Shown here: piece after piece, positions 53,809 to 62,001 of the stretch
How positions within the stretch are numbered: the first letter of the stretch is position 1
Layout of the letters: each line of letters opens with the position of its first letter
NCBI RefSeq assembly: GCF_000482705.1
Contig: NZ_AXWO01000028.1
Coordinates: 17,059-81,058 of the forward strand
Direction of reading: 5' to 3'
DNA: 64,000 nucleotides
Source of the DNA: Glycomyces arizonensis DSM 44726
GTDB lineage: Bacteria; Actinomycetota; Actinomycetes; Mycobacteriales; Micromonosporaceae
The notes under the pieces: model-generated
Database searches by the model: none
Told to the model about the DNA's origin: nothing
What the model saw: only the letters and a program-made list of their open reading frames with translations
Made by a program: the position numbers and the translations under genes

Positions 53809-55611
53809 ATGCCCGAAACACCTCGGTCCACAACCCATACGTATCAGCCGGACGGGCCGCTGCGCGACCGCTCCGGCGGCCCCGCCGAATCCCCGGCCGG
53901 TCCGGCGGACCTCAAGTCCCGCCTGCTGCGCCTGGCCCTGCTTCCCACGGCCGCCACCACGGTCCTCGGCGCCGGCGTCGCGGTCTTCCTGTCCCGCGCC
54001 GACGCCGCCTCCGGCCCGGCCTGGATGCCCGCCGTCGTGGTCGGCACCGGCGCGGTCTTCCTGGCCATGGTCGCGTACCTGGCCGTCCACTCCGCGGTCA
54101 AGATCGACGCCGACATCGGCCGCCAGGTCACGGCCGTCAGGCGGTCCACGGTGGAGACCCACTACAAGATCTGGCAGGCCCTCGAAGACCTCCAGCGCAC
54201 CCTCCCTCCCGAGCAGCGCTGGTCGATCCCGATGCCCTCCGAGGCGCGGGCCGGCACCACCACCGCCGAGTCGCTCCACCTGCTCGCCGCCGAGGCGCAC
54301 CAGCTGCGCCAGGTCGCCGGCGCCCTCGCCACCCGCGGCGTCCCCAAGCCCGCCGCCGCCGTCCCGACCGGCCACACCGGCGCGATCGACACCGTCGCCG
54401 TCCACCCCCGCGTCGGCATCTTCGTCAACCTCGCCCGCCGCCTCCAGTCGCTGGTCCACCGCGAGATCGAGCAGCTCGACGAACTCGAGAACCAGGTCGA
54501 GGACCCCGATCTCCTCAAGGGCCTGTTCTCGGTGGACCACCTCGCCACCCGCATCCGCCGCCACGCCGAGAACCTCGCCGTCCTCGGCGGCGCCACCTCG
54601 CACCGCCAGTGGTCCCGGCCGGTCAACGTCTACGAGGCGCTCCGCTCGGCCGTCGCCGAAGTGGAGCAGTACGCCCGCGTCAAGCTGGTGCGCCCCATCG
54701 ACGGCACCCTCAAGGGCCACGCCGTCGCCGACGTCATCCACCTCGTCGCCGAGCTGGTCGAGAACGCCACGACGTTCTCCGCCCCGCAGACGCAGGTCCT
54801 CCTCCGCGTCCAGCGGGTCCGCGCGGGCCTGGCCATCGAGGTCGAGGACCGCGGCCTCGGCATGGAGCAGCACGAGCGCGACCGCTACAACATGATGCTC
54901 TCCTCGCCCGACGACGTCGACCTCGACGAGCTCCTGGCCGACGGCCGCATCGGCCTGTACGTCGTCTCCTCGCTGGCCCGGCGCCACAACCTCACCGTCC
55001 AGCTGCAGTCCAACATCTTCGGCGGCACGCAGGCGATCACCGTCCTCGGCGAAGACCTCCTCGGCGAGGCCCCCGAGCGCCCCGCATCCCAGGAGGCCCC
55101 CGCCGCGCCCGTCCCGCAGCAGATGCCCGTGCGCGTGCCCTCCCCGCCGCCCGGCTCCCTGCCCGCGCTGCCGTCGGTGCAGCTGGCGGGCGTCGCCGCC
55201 GACACCGGTCGCCACTCCCGCCCCCAGCCGATGGCCGGCACCGGCCACCCCGCCGGGCCGCCGGCGCAGCCGCGCGTCAACAACGGCTACGCGCCCCCGC
55301 CGCCCCCGTACGCCGCCCCCGCCTCGGCCGGCTACGAGACCGCCGAGATGCCCGCGCTCAACGGCTCCGGCCACGTCAGGTCCCCCGAGGGTGACTCCCG
55401 CCCGGCACTGCCCAAGCGCAACAAGCAGACCCACCTCGCGCCGCAGCTGCGCGAAGCGCCGCAGCAGATCGCCCGCGGGTCGGAGTCCGGGCACGACCCG
55501 GGCCTTATGAAGGCGTTCCAGCAAGGCCAGTACCGGGCCGACGCGACGGACGAACCCCCGATCCCAAGTTCGGACAGTTCTCTTACTCCCTACCGAAACG
55601 AGGAGGCCTAA
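53809..55611 (+). CDS. conservon sensor kinase-like protein (CvnA type)
   Basis: This membrane ATPase of the conservon type has 600 residues from the ATG at 53809 (GAGG eight bases before). It has two helices (about 40-62 and 72-92) and then a dimerisation-like region with HLATRIRRHAENLAVLGGA. The GHKL ATPase shows the N box HLVAELVENATTFSAPQT, G1 IEVEDRGLGM and G2 ADGRIGLYVVSSLARRHNL. A Pro-rich tail of about 150 residues follows. In Streptomyces such kinases sit with roadblock, DUF742 and GTPase proteins at the membrane and influence development. The next gene starts at its stop (TAATG). Confidence 0.92.
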   Translation: MPETPRSTTHTYQPDGPLRDRSGGPAESPAGPADLKSRLLRLALLPTAATTVLGAGVAVFLSRADAASGPAWMPAVVVGTGAVFLAMVAYLAVHSAVKIDADIGRQVTAVRRSTVETHYKIWQALEDLQRTLPPEQRWSIPMPSEARAGTTTAESLHLLAAEAHQLRQVAGALATRGVPKPAAAVPTGHTGAIDTVAVHPRVGIFVNLARRLQSLVHREIEQLDELENQVEDPDLLKGLFSVDHLATRIRRHAENLAVLGGATSHRQWSRPVNVYEALRSAVAEVEQYARVKLVRPIDGTLKGHAVADVIHLVAELVENATTFSAPQTQVLLRVQRVRAGLAIEVEDRGLGMEQHERDRYNMMLSSPDDVDLDELLADGRIGLYVVSSLARRHNLTVQLQSNIFGGTQAITVLGEDLLGEAPERPASQEAPAAPVPQQMPVRVPSPPPGSLPALPSVQLAGVAADTGRHSRPQPMAGTGHPAGPPAQPRVNNGYAPPPPPYAAPASAGYETAEMPALNGSGHVRSPEGDSRPALPKRNKQTHLAPQLREAPQQIARGSESGHDPGLMKAFQQGQYRADATDEPPIPSSDSSLTPYRNEEA

Positions 55612-56045
55612 TGGCAGGCGATGAGGCAGCGGCGCAAGCGACGGATCTCGGCTGGCTGCTGGCCGGTCTGATAAAGCGGGTGCCGAACACCCGCAGTGCC
55701 CTCCTACTGTCCTCCGACGGCATCAAGAAGGCGTACCACGGGCTCAGCACCGATCAGGCCGATCAGCTCTCCGCCATCGCCTCGGGCATGTTCTCCCTGG
55801 CCAGGAGCGCGGGTGCCCAGTTCGGCTCGGCGGGCGGCGTCAGGCAGGTCGTCGCCGAGCTCGACGACACGCTGCTGTTCGTCTCCACCGCCGGGTCCGG
55901 CGCGGTCCTGGCCGTCATGGCCGGGCGCGACGCCGACGCGGGCGTGCTCGGATACGAGATGTCGATCCTGGTCAAGAGCGTGCGGCCCTACCTGGAGACG
56001 CCCGTCCGCCGGCCCGCGGCCACCAGCGGTGAAATGGTGGGCTGA
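55611..56045 (+). CDS. roadblock/LC7 protein (CvnB type)
   Basis: This protein of 144 residues has a single roadblock/LC7 fold: LGWLLAGLIKRVPNTRSALLLSSDG and DDTLLFVSTAGSGAVLAVMAG. In conservons and the Myxococcus Mgl system this fold acts on the small GTPase as a GAP or scaffold. AGGAGG precedes the ATG. The stop overlaps the next start (ATGA type). Confidence 0.93.
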   Translation: MAGDEAAAQATDLGWLLAGLIKRVPNTRSALLLSSDGIKKAYHGLSTDQADQLSAIASGMFSLARSAGAQFGSAGGVRQVVAELDDTLLFVSTAGSGAVLAVMAGRDADAGVLGYEMSILVKSVRPYLETPVRRPAATSGEMVG

Positions 56046-56416
56046 TGTCCGACTACGAGGACCATCCGCTGCTCGACGACGACGCCGGTCCACTGGTCCG
56101 GCCGTACACGGTCAGCAATGGAAGGACTGCTCCGACCGCGAAACTGGACCTGCTCTCGCTGGTCCGGTCGACCGGGCAGCTGAGGCCCTCGCAGCTGGAG
56201 GCCGAGCACGCCGAGGCGCTGCTGCTGTGCCGGGAGCCGATATCGGTGGCCGAGGTGTCGGCCCACCTGCGGCTCCCCGCCATGGTCATCAAGGTATTGC
56301 TGTCCGACCTCGTCGACTGCGGAGCCGTGACCGCCCACTCGCCCGATCCCGCCGTCGATCCCACCGACCGAACCGTATTGGAGGCACTCCTCAATGGCCT
56401 ACAACGGCGACTCTGA
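56045..56416 (+). CDS. DUF742 protein (CvnC type)
   Basis: This protein of 123 residues has the conserved VRPYTVSNGRTAP start and the winged-helix-like block EPISVAEVSAHLRLPAMVIKVLLSDLVDCGAVTAH. It has no known enzymatic activity and is always found with the roadblock and GTPase genes. It overlaps both neighbours. Confidence 0.92.
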   Translation: MSDYEDHPLLDDDAGPLVRPYTVSNGRTAPTAKLDLLSLVRSTGQLRPSQLEAEHAEALLLCREPISVAEVSAHLRLPAMVIKVLLSDLVDCGAVTAHSPDPAVDPTDRTVLEALLNGLQRRL

Positions 56417-57809
56417 CCAATCGCCTGCACAACCACCGCACGCCTTGCCCACTGCCATCAAACTGCTCGTCGCAGGAGGGTTCGGGGTCGGCAAGACCAC
56501 ATTCGTCGGCGCCGTGAGCGAGATCGAGCCGCTCAGCACCGAGGAGACCATCACCACGGCCAGCATCGGCACCGACGATCTGACCGGCCTGGGGGAGAAG
56601 GAGACGACGACCGTCGCCCTCGACTTCGGACGCATCACGCTCGATCAGCGGCATATCCTGTACCTGTTCGGCACGCCCGGCCAGGACCGCTTCTGGTTCA
56701 TGTGGAACGAGTTGTCCGACGGCGCGTTCGGCGCGGTGGTCCTGGCCGACACCAGGAGGCTGGAGGACTGCTTCCCGGCGCTCGACTTCTTCGAGCGGCG
56801 CGGCACCTCGTTCATCGTGGCGGTCAACGAGTTCGACGGGTCGTACCACTACGATTCGGAGGAAGTGCGGGCCGCCCTGGACCTCAAACCGAATATCCCG
56901 ATCGTCTGCTGCGACGCGCGCGATCCCCGTTCCGCTACGTTGGTGCTGGTCACGCTGACCAAGCATCTGATGTCGGCCGCCGCGGCGACCGCCCCGTTAG
57001 GAGAGGCCCATGAGCACTTCGGAACAAGACTTCAGACTCACGATCACGCCCGACGACCCACGCGCGCCCGAGCGGGTGCGGCGGCTGCGCGAGCTGGGGA
57101 TCGGCGACCAGCCCGATCCCGAGTTCGACGACCTCGCCAAGGAGCTCACCGAGATCACCGGCGCGCCTTATGCGATGGTGAACTTCATCGACGAGGACCG
57201 CCAGTACTTCGCGGGCCTGGCCGCCCCGGCGCCCGACAACGGCTCGCAGGCTCTGGCCGGGGCCGAGCCGGCGCCCGAGGTGGGCCGCGAGATGGACCGC
57301 GACCACGGCTACTGCCCGCACGTGGTGGTGCGCGGCAAGGCCCTCGTGCTCGGCGACGTGTGCGACTACCCGCGCTTCGCGGGCAACCCGGTGGTCGACA
57401 AGATCGGGATCCGCTCTTACCTGGGCGCGCCCCTGATCGACGACGACGGCAACACGCTGGGCACGGTGTGCGTGGTGGACACCGAGACGCACGAGTGGGG
57501 GCGTCCGGGCCTGGACGTCATCAAGGACATGGCCTCCAAGGTCATGGACCGCATCAGGGAACGCAAGGAGCAGGGCGAGGCATAGCGAAGAGGAGGCAGC
57601 GCCCGCCGCCTCCTCTGTGCACGTACCGGTCGTTTCGCGCTTGGTCTGGCCGATCCTCCAGACCACGCGCTAGGCGACCCCGATCGGCTCTCCGCCGACG
57701 ATCCGCTCGGACCACTGGCCTCGGGAGCGCCCGAGCGCCTCTTCGGCCAAGCGGATCCGCTGGATGTCCGAGGTGCCCGCGGGCGCGAAGATGTGGAAGG
57801 CGTCCCTGA
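56394..57809 (+). CDS. conservon small GTPase (CvnD type) with lost stop codon
   Basis: Residues 1-200 are the complete GTPase: P-loop GGFGVGKTTFVGA, switch region, LYLFGTPGQDRFWFMW and VNEFD. Normal members end there. Here the frame runs on through LGEAHEHFGT for another 270 residues with no resemblance to a protein, crossing the GAF gene in another frame and the end of the convergent dehydrogenase. One frame over, a TAG occurs at 56998-57000, nine bases before the GAF start, which is where a normal stop would lie. An in-frame TTA codon (56997) overlaps it. A one-base indel is the simplest explanation. Confidence 0.85.
   Translation: MAYNGDSDQSPAQPPHALPTAIKLLVAGGFGVGKTTFVGAVSEIEPLSTEETITTASIGTDDLTGLGEKETTTVALDFGRITLDQRHILYLFGTPGQDRFWFMWNELSDGAFGAVVLADTRRLEDCFPALDFFERRGTSFIVAVNEFDGSYHYDSEEVRAALDLKPNIPIVCCDARDPRSATLVLVTLTKHLMSAAAATAPLGEAHEHFGTRLQTHDHARRPTRARAGAAAARAGDRRPARSRVRRPRQGAHRDHRRALCDGELHRRGPPVLRGPGRPGARQRLAGSGRGRAGARGGPRDGPRPRLLPARGGARQGPRARRRVRLPALRGQPGGRQDRDPLLPGRAPDRRRRQHAGHGVRGGHRDARVGASGPGRHQGHGLQGHGPHQGTQGAGRGIAKRRQRPPPPLCTYRSFRAWSGRSSRPRARRPRSALRRRSARTTGLGSARAPLRPSGSAGCPRCPRARRCGRRP
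57010..57585 (+). CDS. GAF-domain protein of the conservon
   Basis: This protein of 191 residues is almost wholly a GAF domain: LAKELTEITGAPYAMVNFIDEDRQYFAGL, HGYCPHVVVRGKALVLGDVCDYPRFAGNPVV and GIRSYLGAPLIDDDGNTLGTVCVVD. Two Cys and a His near the pocket could bind a cofactor. GGAGAGG lies just before the ATG. It lies within the readthrough part of the GTPase frame. A ligand-sensing role in the conservon is inferred. Confidence 0.9.
   Translation: MSTSEQDFRLTITPDDPRAPERVRRLRELGIGDQPDPEFDDLAKELTEITGAPYAMVNFIDEDRQYFAGLAAPAPDNGSQALAGAEPAPEVGREMDRDHGYCPHVVVRGKALVLGDVCDYPRFAGNPVVDKIGIRSYLGAPLIDDDGNTLGTVCVVDTETHEWGRPGLDVIKDMASKVMDRIRERKEQGEA
57589..57616. terminator. hairpin between GAF gene and acyl-CoA dehydrogenase-like gene
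   Basis: AGAGGAGGC (57589-57597) pairs with GCCTCCTCT (57608-57616), ten-base loop; usable from both directions. Confidence 0.75.
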
Positions 57810-58863
57810 GGTACCGCTCGATGGGGCGGTCGGTCGAGAGCCCCGCCGCGGCGTGGATCTCCATGGCCTCCCTCGCCGAGTCGAGCGCGGACTCGACGTT
57901 GACGAGCTTGGCGTTCATCAGCTCCGCGTCGCACGGCATGCCCTGGTCGAGCAGGTGCACGGCGTGGTAGGCGGTGAGCCTGGCGGTCATGAGCCGCGAC
58001 TGGATCTGGCCGATCTTCTGCTTGATGTTGTCCAGCTCGCTGATCGGCTTGCCGTAGAGCACGCGGGTCGAGGCGTGCCTGACGGTCTCCTCCAGGATCG
58101 CCTGGTGGATGCCGAGCGACACCGCCGTCAGGTTGGACCGTCCGTAGAGGATGGAGGAGGAGTAGGCGACGGCGAGGCCGTCGCCTTCGGTGCCGAGCAT
58201 GTTGGTGGCCGGCACGCGGCAGTCGTTGAACAGCAGCTCGCCGAAGCTGAAGCCGTGCAGGCCCATCGTGGACTGCTGGGGCGCCAGCGTGAACCCGGGC
58301 CGGTCGGCCTCGACCAGGAACGCCGAGAGGCCCTTGGAGCCCGGCCCGGTGCGGACCACCACGCCGTGCAGGTCACCGACGTGGCTGTTGCCGACGAACA
58401 CCTTGTGGCCGTTCAGGATGTAGTCGCCGCCGTCCCTGACGGCGCTGGTCTGCATGCCCAAGACGTGGCCGCCCGAGGCGGCCTCGGTGACCGCGATGGT
58501 CGGCAGGCAGCGCCCGGAGGCGATGACGGGGAGCCAGGTCTTCTTCTGCACGGCGTTGCCGAAGTGGATGATCTTGGCGACGCCGAGCTGCGAAGCCTGC
58601 ACCATCGCTCCCATCGAACCCGAGACGCGCGAGAGCTCCTCGATGATGATGGTCTTGGCCAAGTGGCCCATGCCCATGCCGCCGTACTCGCGGCCGATGG
58701 TGACGCCCAGCCAGCCTTGGCGCGCGATCATCCTCGACAATCGATGGTGGACCGTCTTGGTGGCTTCCATTTCGGGGATGCGGGGTCGGACTTCGCGTTC
58801 GGCGAAGTCCCGGACCTCTTTCCTCAGGACGTCGTGTTGGTCGTCGGTGAAGTAGCCGGTCAT
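57670..58863 (-). CDS. acyl-CoA dehydrogenase-like flavoprotein without a usual catalytic Glu
   Basis: This protein of 397 residues has the full ACAD fold: N-terminal DDQHDVLRKEVRDFAEREVRP, FAD loop AVTEAASGGHVLG, YILNGHKVFVGNSHVGD and C-terminal DAFHIFAPAGTSDIQRIRLAEEALG. In most members a Glu precedes GT in the last motif; here it is Ala (APAGTSDIQR). The alternative Glu of isovaleryl-type enzymes in helix G aligns with Gly in ILYGRSNLTAVSLG. So neither usual base is present. A promoter (TTGCCC-17-TACAGT) is visible upstream. It is divergent from the 5'-nucleotidase. Confidence 0.88.
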   Translation of the reverse strand: MTGYFTDDQHDVLRKEVRDFAEREVRPRIPEMEATKTVHHRLSRMIARQGWLGVTIGREYGGMGMGHLAKTIIIEELSRVSGSMGAMVQASQLGVAKIIHFGNAVQKKTWLPVIASGRCLPTIAVTEAASGGHVLGMQTSAVRDGGDYILNGHKVFVGNSHVGDLHGVVVRTGPGSKGLSAFLVEADRPGFTLAPQQSTMGLHGFSFGELLFNDCRVPATNMLGTEGDGLAVAYSSSILYGRSNLTAVSLGIHQAILEETVRHASTRVLYGKPISELDNIKQKIGQIQSRLMTARLTAYHAVHLLDQGMPCDAELMNAKLVNVESALDSAREAMEIHAAAGLSTDRPIERYLRDAFHIFAPAGTSDIQRIRLAEEALGRSRGQWSERIVGGEPIGVA

Positions 58864-59266
58864 AGGATACCCCCTGTGGGCAGGTAGGCTCCGCCTCTCA
58901 CCGCTCTGTCAGCGGTCCCCACCACGAGACGCAACGAGCTGTTAGCTGAATCTTTCTCGCAGTGACTGTAGCAACCGTTATCGGATGGGGCAAGGGTAAG
59001 CTTTGTGGACATAATGAAGTTACGGTGCAGTAACATTCCGTTGTGTCCCAAGGGAAATGAACACAATCGACTACTCTCAGAATCCGGGACTTGGGGGTGC
59101 GCTCCTCACCCGTCCGTGATAACGGAAAGCCCTGTCGAGCGTTGTGGAGCCGTTATACGCGATACCGCGGTCCGTTATCTTGTATTGACGCGGACGCCAT
59201 CGTCCCATGATCAGATCATGATGGGACGCGGAGCCCGCGCCGTCCCCACATCGATTCGGGAGTGCC
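58864..59266. promoter_or_regulatory. divergent control region with four CCGTTAT motifs
   Basis: CCGTTATC or its complement occurs at 58975, 59118 (inverted), 59150 (CCGTTATA) and 59172. The first lies in the spacer of the dehydrogenase promoter (minus strand TTGCCC, 17 bases, TACAGT). A 15-bp palindrome CATGATCAGATCATG lies at 59206-59220 and GTTAC-N6-GTAAC near 59018. No gene is seen in this stretch. Confidence 0.6.
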
Positions 59267-61003
59267 ATGTTCACCACGAAACGGAAACGGTACCTGGCCG
59301 CGGCCACCACCGCGGCACTGGCGGCCGCCGCCCTCGTCGCAGCGGCCGGACCGGCCGGCGCGCACCACGGCCACGATCACGACCATGGCCACGGGCGCCA
59401 GGTCGACCTGCAACTCTTGGCCCTCAACGACTTCCACGGCCACATCGAGGCCGAGGAGGGCCTGACCTACCCCGTAGGCGGCGCCGAAGTGCCCGCGGGC
59501 GGCGCCGAATACCTCGCCACCCACCTCGCCCAGGCCCGCGAAGGCGAGCGCTACAGCACCACCGTCGCCGCGGGCGACCTCATCGGCGCCAGCCCCTTCC
59601 TGTCGGCCGCGTTCGGCGACGAGCCCACCATCGAATCCCTCAACGCCATGGGCGTCGAGGTCTCCTCGGTCGGCAACCACGAGTTCGACAAGGGCATCGA
59701 CGACCTGTACCGCCACATCGAAGGCGAAGGCGACTACACCGGCGCCGACTTCCCGTACCTCGGCGCCAACGTCGTCGACGAGGCGACCGGCGAGCCCGTC
59801 CTCGACCCGTACTGGATCAAGCGGTTCCGCGGCGGCGTCAGGGTCGGCTTCATCGGCATGACCCTCGAAGGCACCGGCGACATCGTCGCCAAGTCCGGCG
59901 TCGAGGGCCTCGACTTCCTCGACGAGGTCGAGACCGCCGACAAGTACGCCGAAGTTCTCCACGACCAGGGCGTCGACGCGATCGTCGTCCTCCTCCACGA
60001 AGGCGGCTACCCCGTCGAAGAGGACACCGGCCACGACTGCGAGTCCCTCGACGGCTCCGGCGTCGGCATGTCCGGCCCCATCGTCGACATCGCCGAGACC
60101 ATGAGCTCCGAGGTCGACATCATCGTCACCGGCCACACCCACCAGGAGTACGTCTGCTCGGTGCCCGACCCGGCCGGGCAGCCCCGCATGGTCACCTCCG
60201 CCTCCTCCTACGGCCGCGTCTTCACCGAGATCGAGGCCACCTACGACAGGCGGACCAAGGACATCGTGCGCTCCTCGGTGACCGGCGCCAACACCGTCGT
60301 GGAGCGCGACGTGGCCCCCGACCCCGCCCAGTCCGAGCTCGTCGCCCGGTACCAGGACGAGGTCGAAGAGGTGGCCGCCCGCCCCGTCGGCTACATCAGC
60401 GAGGACATCACCCGCGGCGCCACCCGCGCCGAGGAGTTCCCGCTCGGCAGCCTCATCGCCGACGCCCAGCTCGACCGCACCGCCGACCCCGCGCTCGGCG
60501 GCGCCCAGATCGCGCTCATGAACCCCGGCGGCGTCAGGGCCGACCTGCTCTACGACGAGGGCGAGGCCGGAGTGGTCTCCTACGGCGAGCTCTACACCGT
60601 CCAGCCGTTCAACAACTACCTGGTCACCATGGACCTCACCGGGGCGCAGATCCTCACGATCCTCCAGCAGCAGCTGCCGAGCGCCGACCGCGAGACGACC
60701 CTGTTCATGCAGGTCTCCAGGGGCTTCACGTACACGTGGGACACCAGCCTGGAAGGCACCGACCAGATCGTGGCCGACTCGCTGATGCTCAACGGCGAGC
60801 CGATCGTCGCCGACCAGACCTACCGGGTCACGACGAACAACTTCCTGGCCGACGGCGGCGACTCGTTCTACGAGTTCGCGAACGGGACGAACCGCCTGAC
60901 CGGCGAGGTCGACCTCGTCGCGCTCGAAGCGTGGTTCGCCGAGAACTCCTCGGCGGACGACCCGGTCGAAGCCCCCGAGCTCGGCCGCGTGAACGTCATC
61001 TAA
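59267..61003 (+). CDS. secreted 5'-nucleotidase / metallophosphatase (UshA-like)
   Basis: This exported nucleotidase has 578 residues with a Sec signal peptide ending near AGPAGA and then a His-rich stretch (HHGHDHDHGHG). The metal-binding motifs are complete: LNDFHGH, AAGDLIGAS, VGNHEFDKG, VLLHEGG and VTGHTHQEY. The C-terminal substrate domain has ALMNPGGVRADLLYD and NNFLADGGDSFYEF. It would hydrolyse extracellular nucleotides to nucleosides and phosphate. There is no cell-wall anchor. Its start follows the region of CCGTTAT motifs. Confidence 0.92.
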   Translation: MFTTKRKRYLAAATTAALAAAALVAAAGPAGAHHGHDHDHGHGRQVDLQLLALNDFHGHIEAEEGLTYPVGGAEVPAGGAEYLATHLAQAREGERYSTTVAAGDLIGASPFLSAAFGDEPTIESLNAMGVEVSSVGNHEFDKGIDDLYRHIEGEGDYTGADFPYLGANVVDEATGEPVLDPYWIKRFRGGVRVGFIGMTLEGTGDIVAKSGVEGLDFLDEVETADKYAEVLHDQGVDAIVVLLHEGGYPVEEDTGHDCESLDGSGVGMSGPIVDIAETMSSEVDIIVTGHTHQEYVCSVPDPAGQPRMVTSASSYGRVFTEIEATYDRRTKDIVRSSVTGANTVVERDVAPDPAQSELVARYQDEVEEVAARPVGYISEDITRGATRAEEFPLGSLIADAQLDRTADPALGGAQIALMNPGGVRADLLYDEGEAGVVSYGELYTVQPFNNYLVTMDLTGAQILTILQQQLPSADRETTLFMQVSRGFTYTWDTSLEGTDQIVADSLMLNGEPIVADQTYRVTTNNFLADGGDSFYEFANGTNRLTGEVDLVALEAWFAENSSADDPVEAPELGRVNVI

Positions 61004-61015
61004 GAACATACGGAG

Positions 61016-61083
61016 CTGAGCCGATTTACGGCTCGCAAGCTTCGCCGAACTGAGCCAATTTACGGCTCGCAAGCTTCGCCGAG
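61016..61083. repeat. two tandem 34-bp repeats, each forming a hairpin
   Basis: Units start at 61016 and 61050. Each holds GAGCC-(G/A)ATTTA-CGGCTC followed by GCAAGCTTCGCCGA; they differ at two positions. They begin 13 bp after the nucleotidase stop and may act as a terminator or mRNA-stabilising structure. Confidence 0.75.
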
Positions 61084-61179
61084 CGGTGGGGACGAACGAC
61101 GATCCCCGCCGCTCCTACGCATTCGGGCGACGACCAGATAGTCTTGGGAGGGCCCTGACATATACGGAGGACCGCAGAC

Positions 61180-61998
61180 ATGCCTCAGAGCAGAAACTCA
61201 TCCCTCAGAAACATGATGAAGACCCAGTACGCCGAGCAGCAGCGCATGGGCGCGGCATATGGGCAGTACGGGCAGATGACGCAGGCCCCGCAGGTCGAGA
61301 CCATGCGGATCGACGACGTCATCGTCCGCACGGTCGCGCTCGTCGGCGCCACCTTCGTCGCGGCCATGGTGACCTGGACGATGGTCGCCAGCGGCATCGA
61401 GAACGGCGACGAGAGCTCCATCAGCACCGCCATCACCCTCGGCACGATCGGCGCCGTCGTCGGCCTCGGCGTCATCCTGTTCTCGATGTTCAGGCCCGTG
61501 ATGAACCCCATCGTGTGCTTCGTCTACGCGATCGGGCAGGGGCTCCTCCTCGGCGGCGTGAGCGCCATCTTCGAGCACCAGTACCCGGGCATCGTCGTCA
61601 ACGCCCTGCTCGCGACCGTCCTGGTGTTCGGCGGCATGCTGGCGCTGTACAAGTTCCGCATCCTCAAGAACTCCCCGATGTTCACCAAGGTCATGGTCGG
61701 CGCCGGCTTCGGCATCTTCGCGCTGATCGTCGTGAACTTCGTCGCGAGCATGTTCGGCGCCAACCTCGGCCTGTTCGCCGCTCCCGGCGAGTCGGTCTCC
61801 GCGCTCCAGTGGATCATCGCGATCGCCATGACCCTGTGGGCGGCGTTCTCGTTCATCCTCGACTTCGACATGATCGAGCAGTCGGCCGCGCACGGCGCCC
61901 CCAAGAAGTACGCCTGGGCGGGGGCCTTCGGCCTCACCGCCGGGCTGATCTTCCTGTACTGGAACCTGCTGCGGCTGCTGGGCTACCTGCAGGAGTAG
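61180..61998 (+). CDS. Bax inhibitor-1/YccA-family membrane protein
   Basis: This protein of 272 residues has seven membrane helices beginning near residue 50 (TVALVGATFVAAMVTWTMV). The BI-1 hallmark is in the last helices: FILDFDMIEQSAAHGAPKKYAWAGAFGLTAGLIFLYWNLLRLL. Bacterial members act as pH-sensitive calcium leak channels or modulate membrane proteases. GGAGG precedes the ATG. An in-frame ORF follows its TAG directly. Confidence 0.92.
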   Translation: MPQSRNSSLRNMMKTQYAEQQRMGAAYGQYGQMTQAPQVETMRIDDVIVRTVALVGATFVAAMVTWTMVASGIENGDESSISTAITLGTIGAVVGLGVILFSMFRPVMNPIVCFVYAIGQGLLLGGVSAIFEHQYPGIVVNALLATVLVFGGMLALYKFRILKNSPMFTKVMVGAGFGIFALIVVNFVASMFGANLGLFAAPGESVSALQWIIAIAMTLWAAFSFILDFDMIEQSAAHGAPKKYAWAGAFGLTAGLIFLYWNLLRLLGYLQE

Positions 61999-62001
61999 GC
62001 C

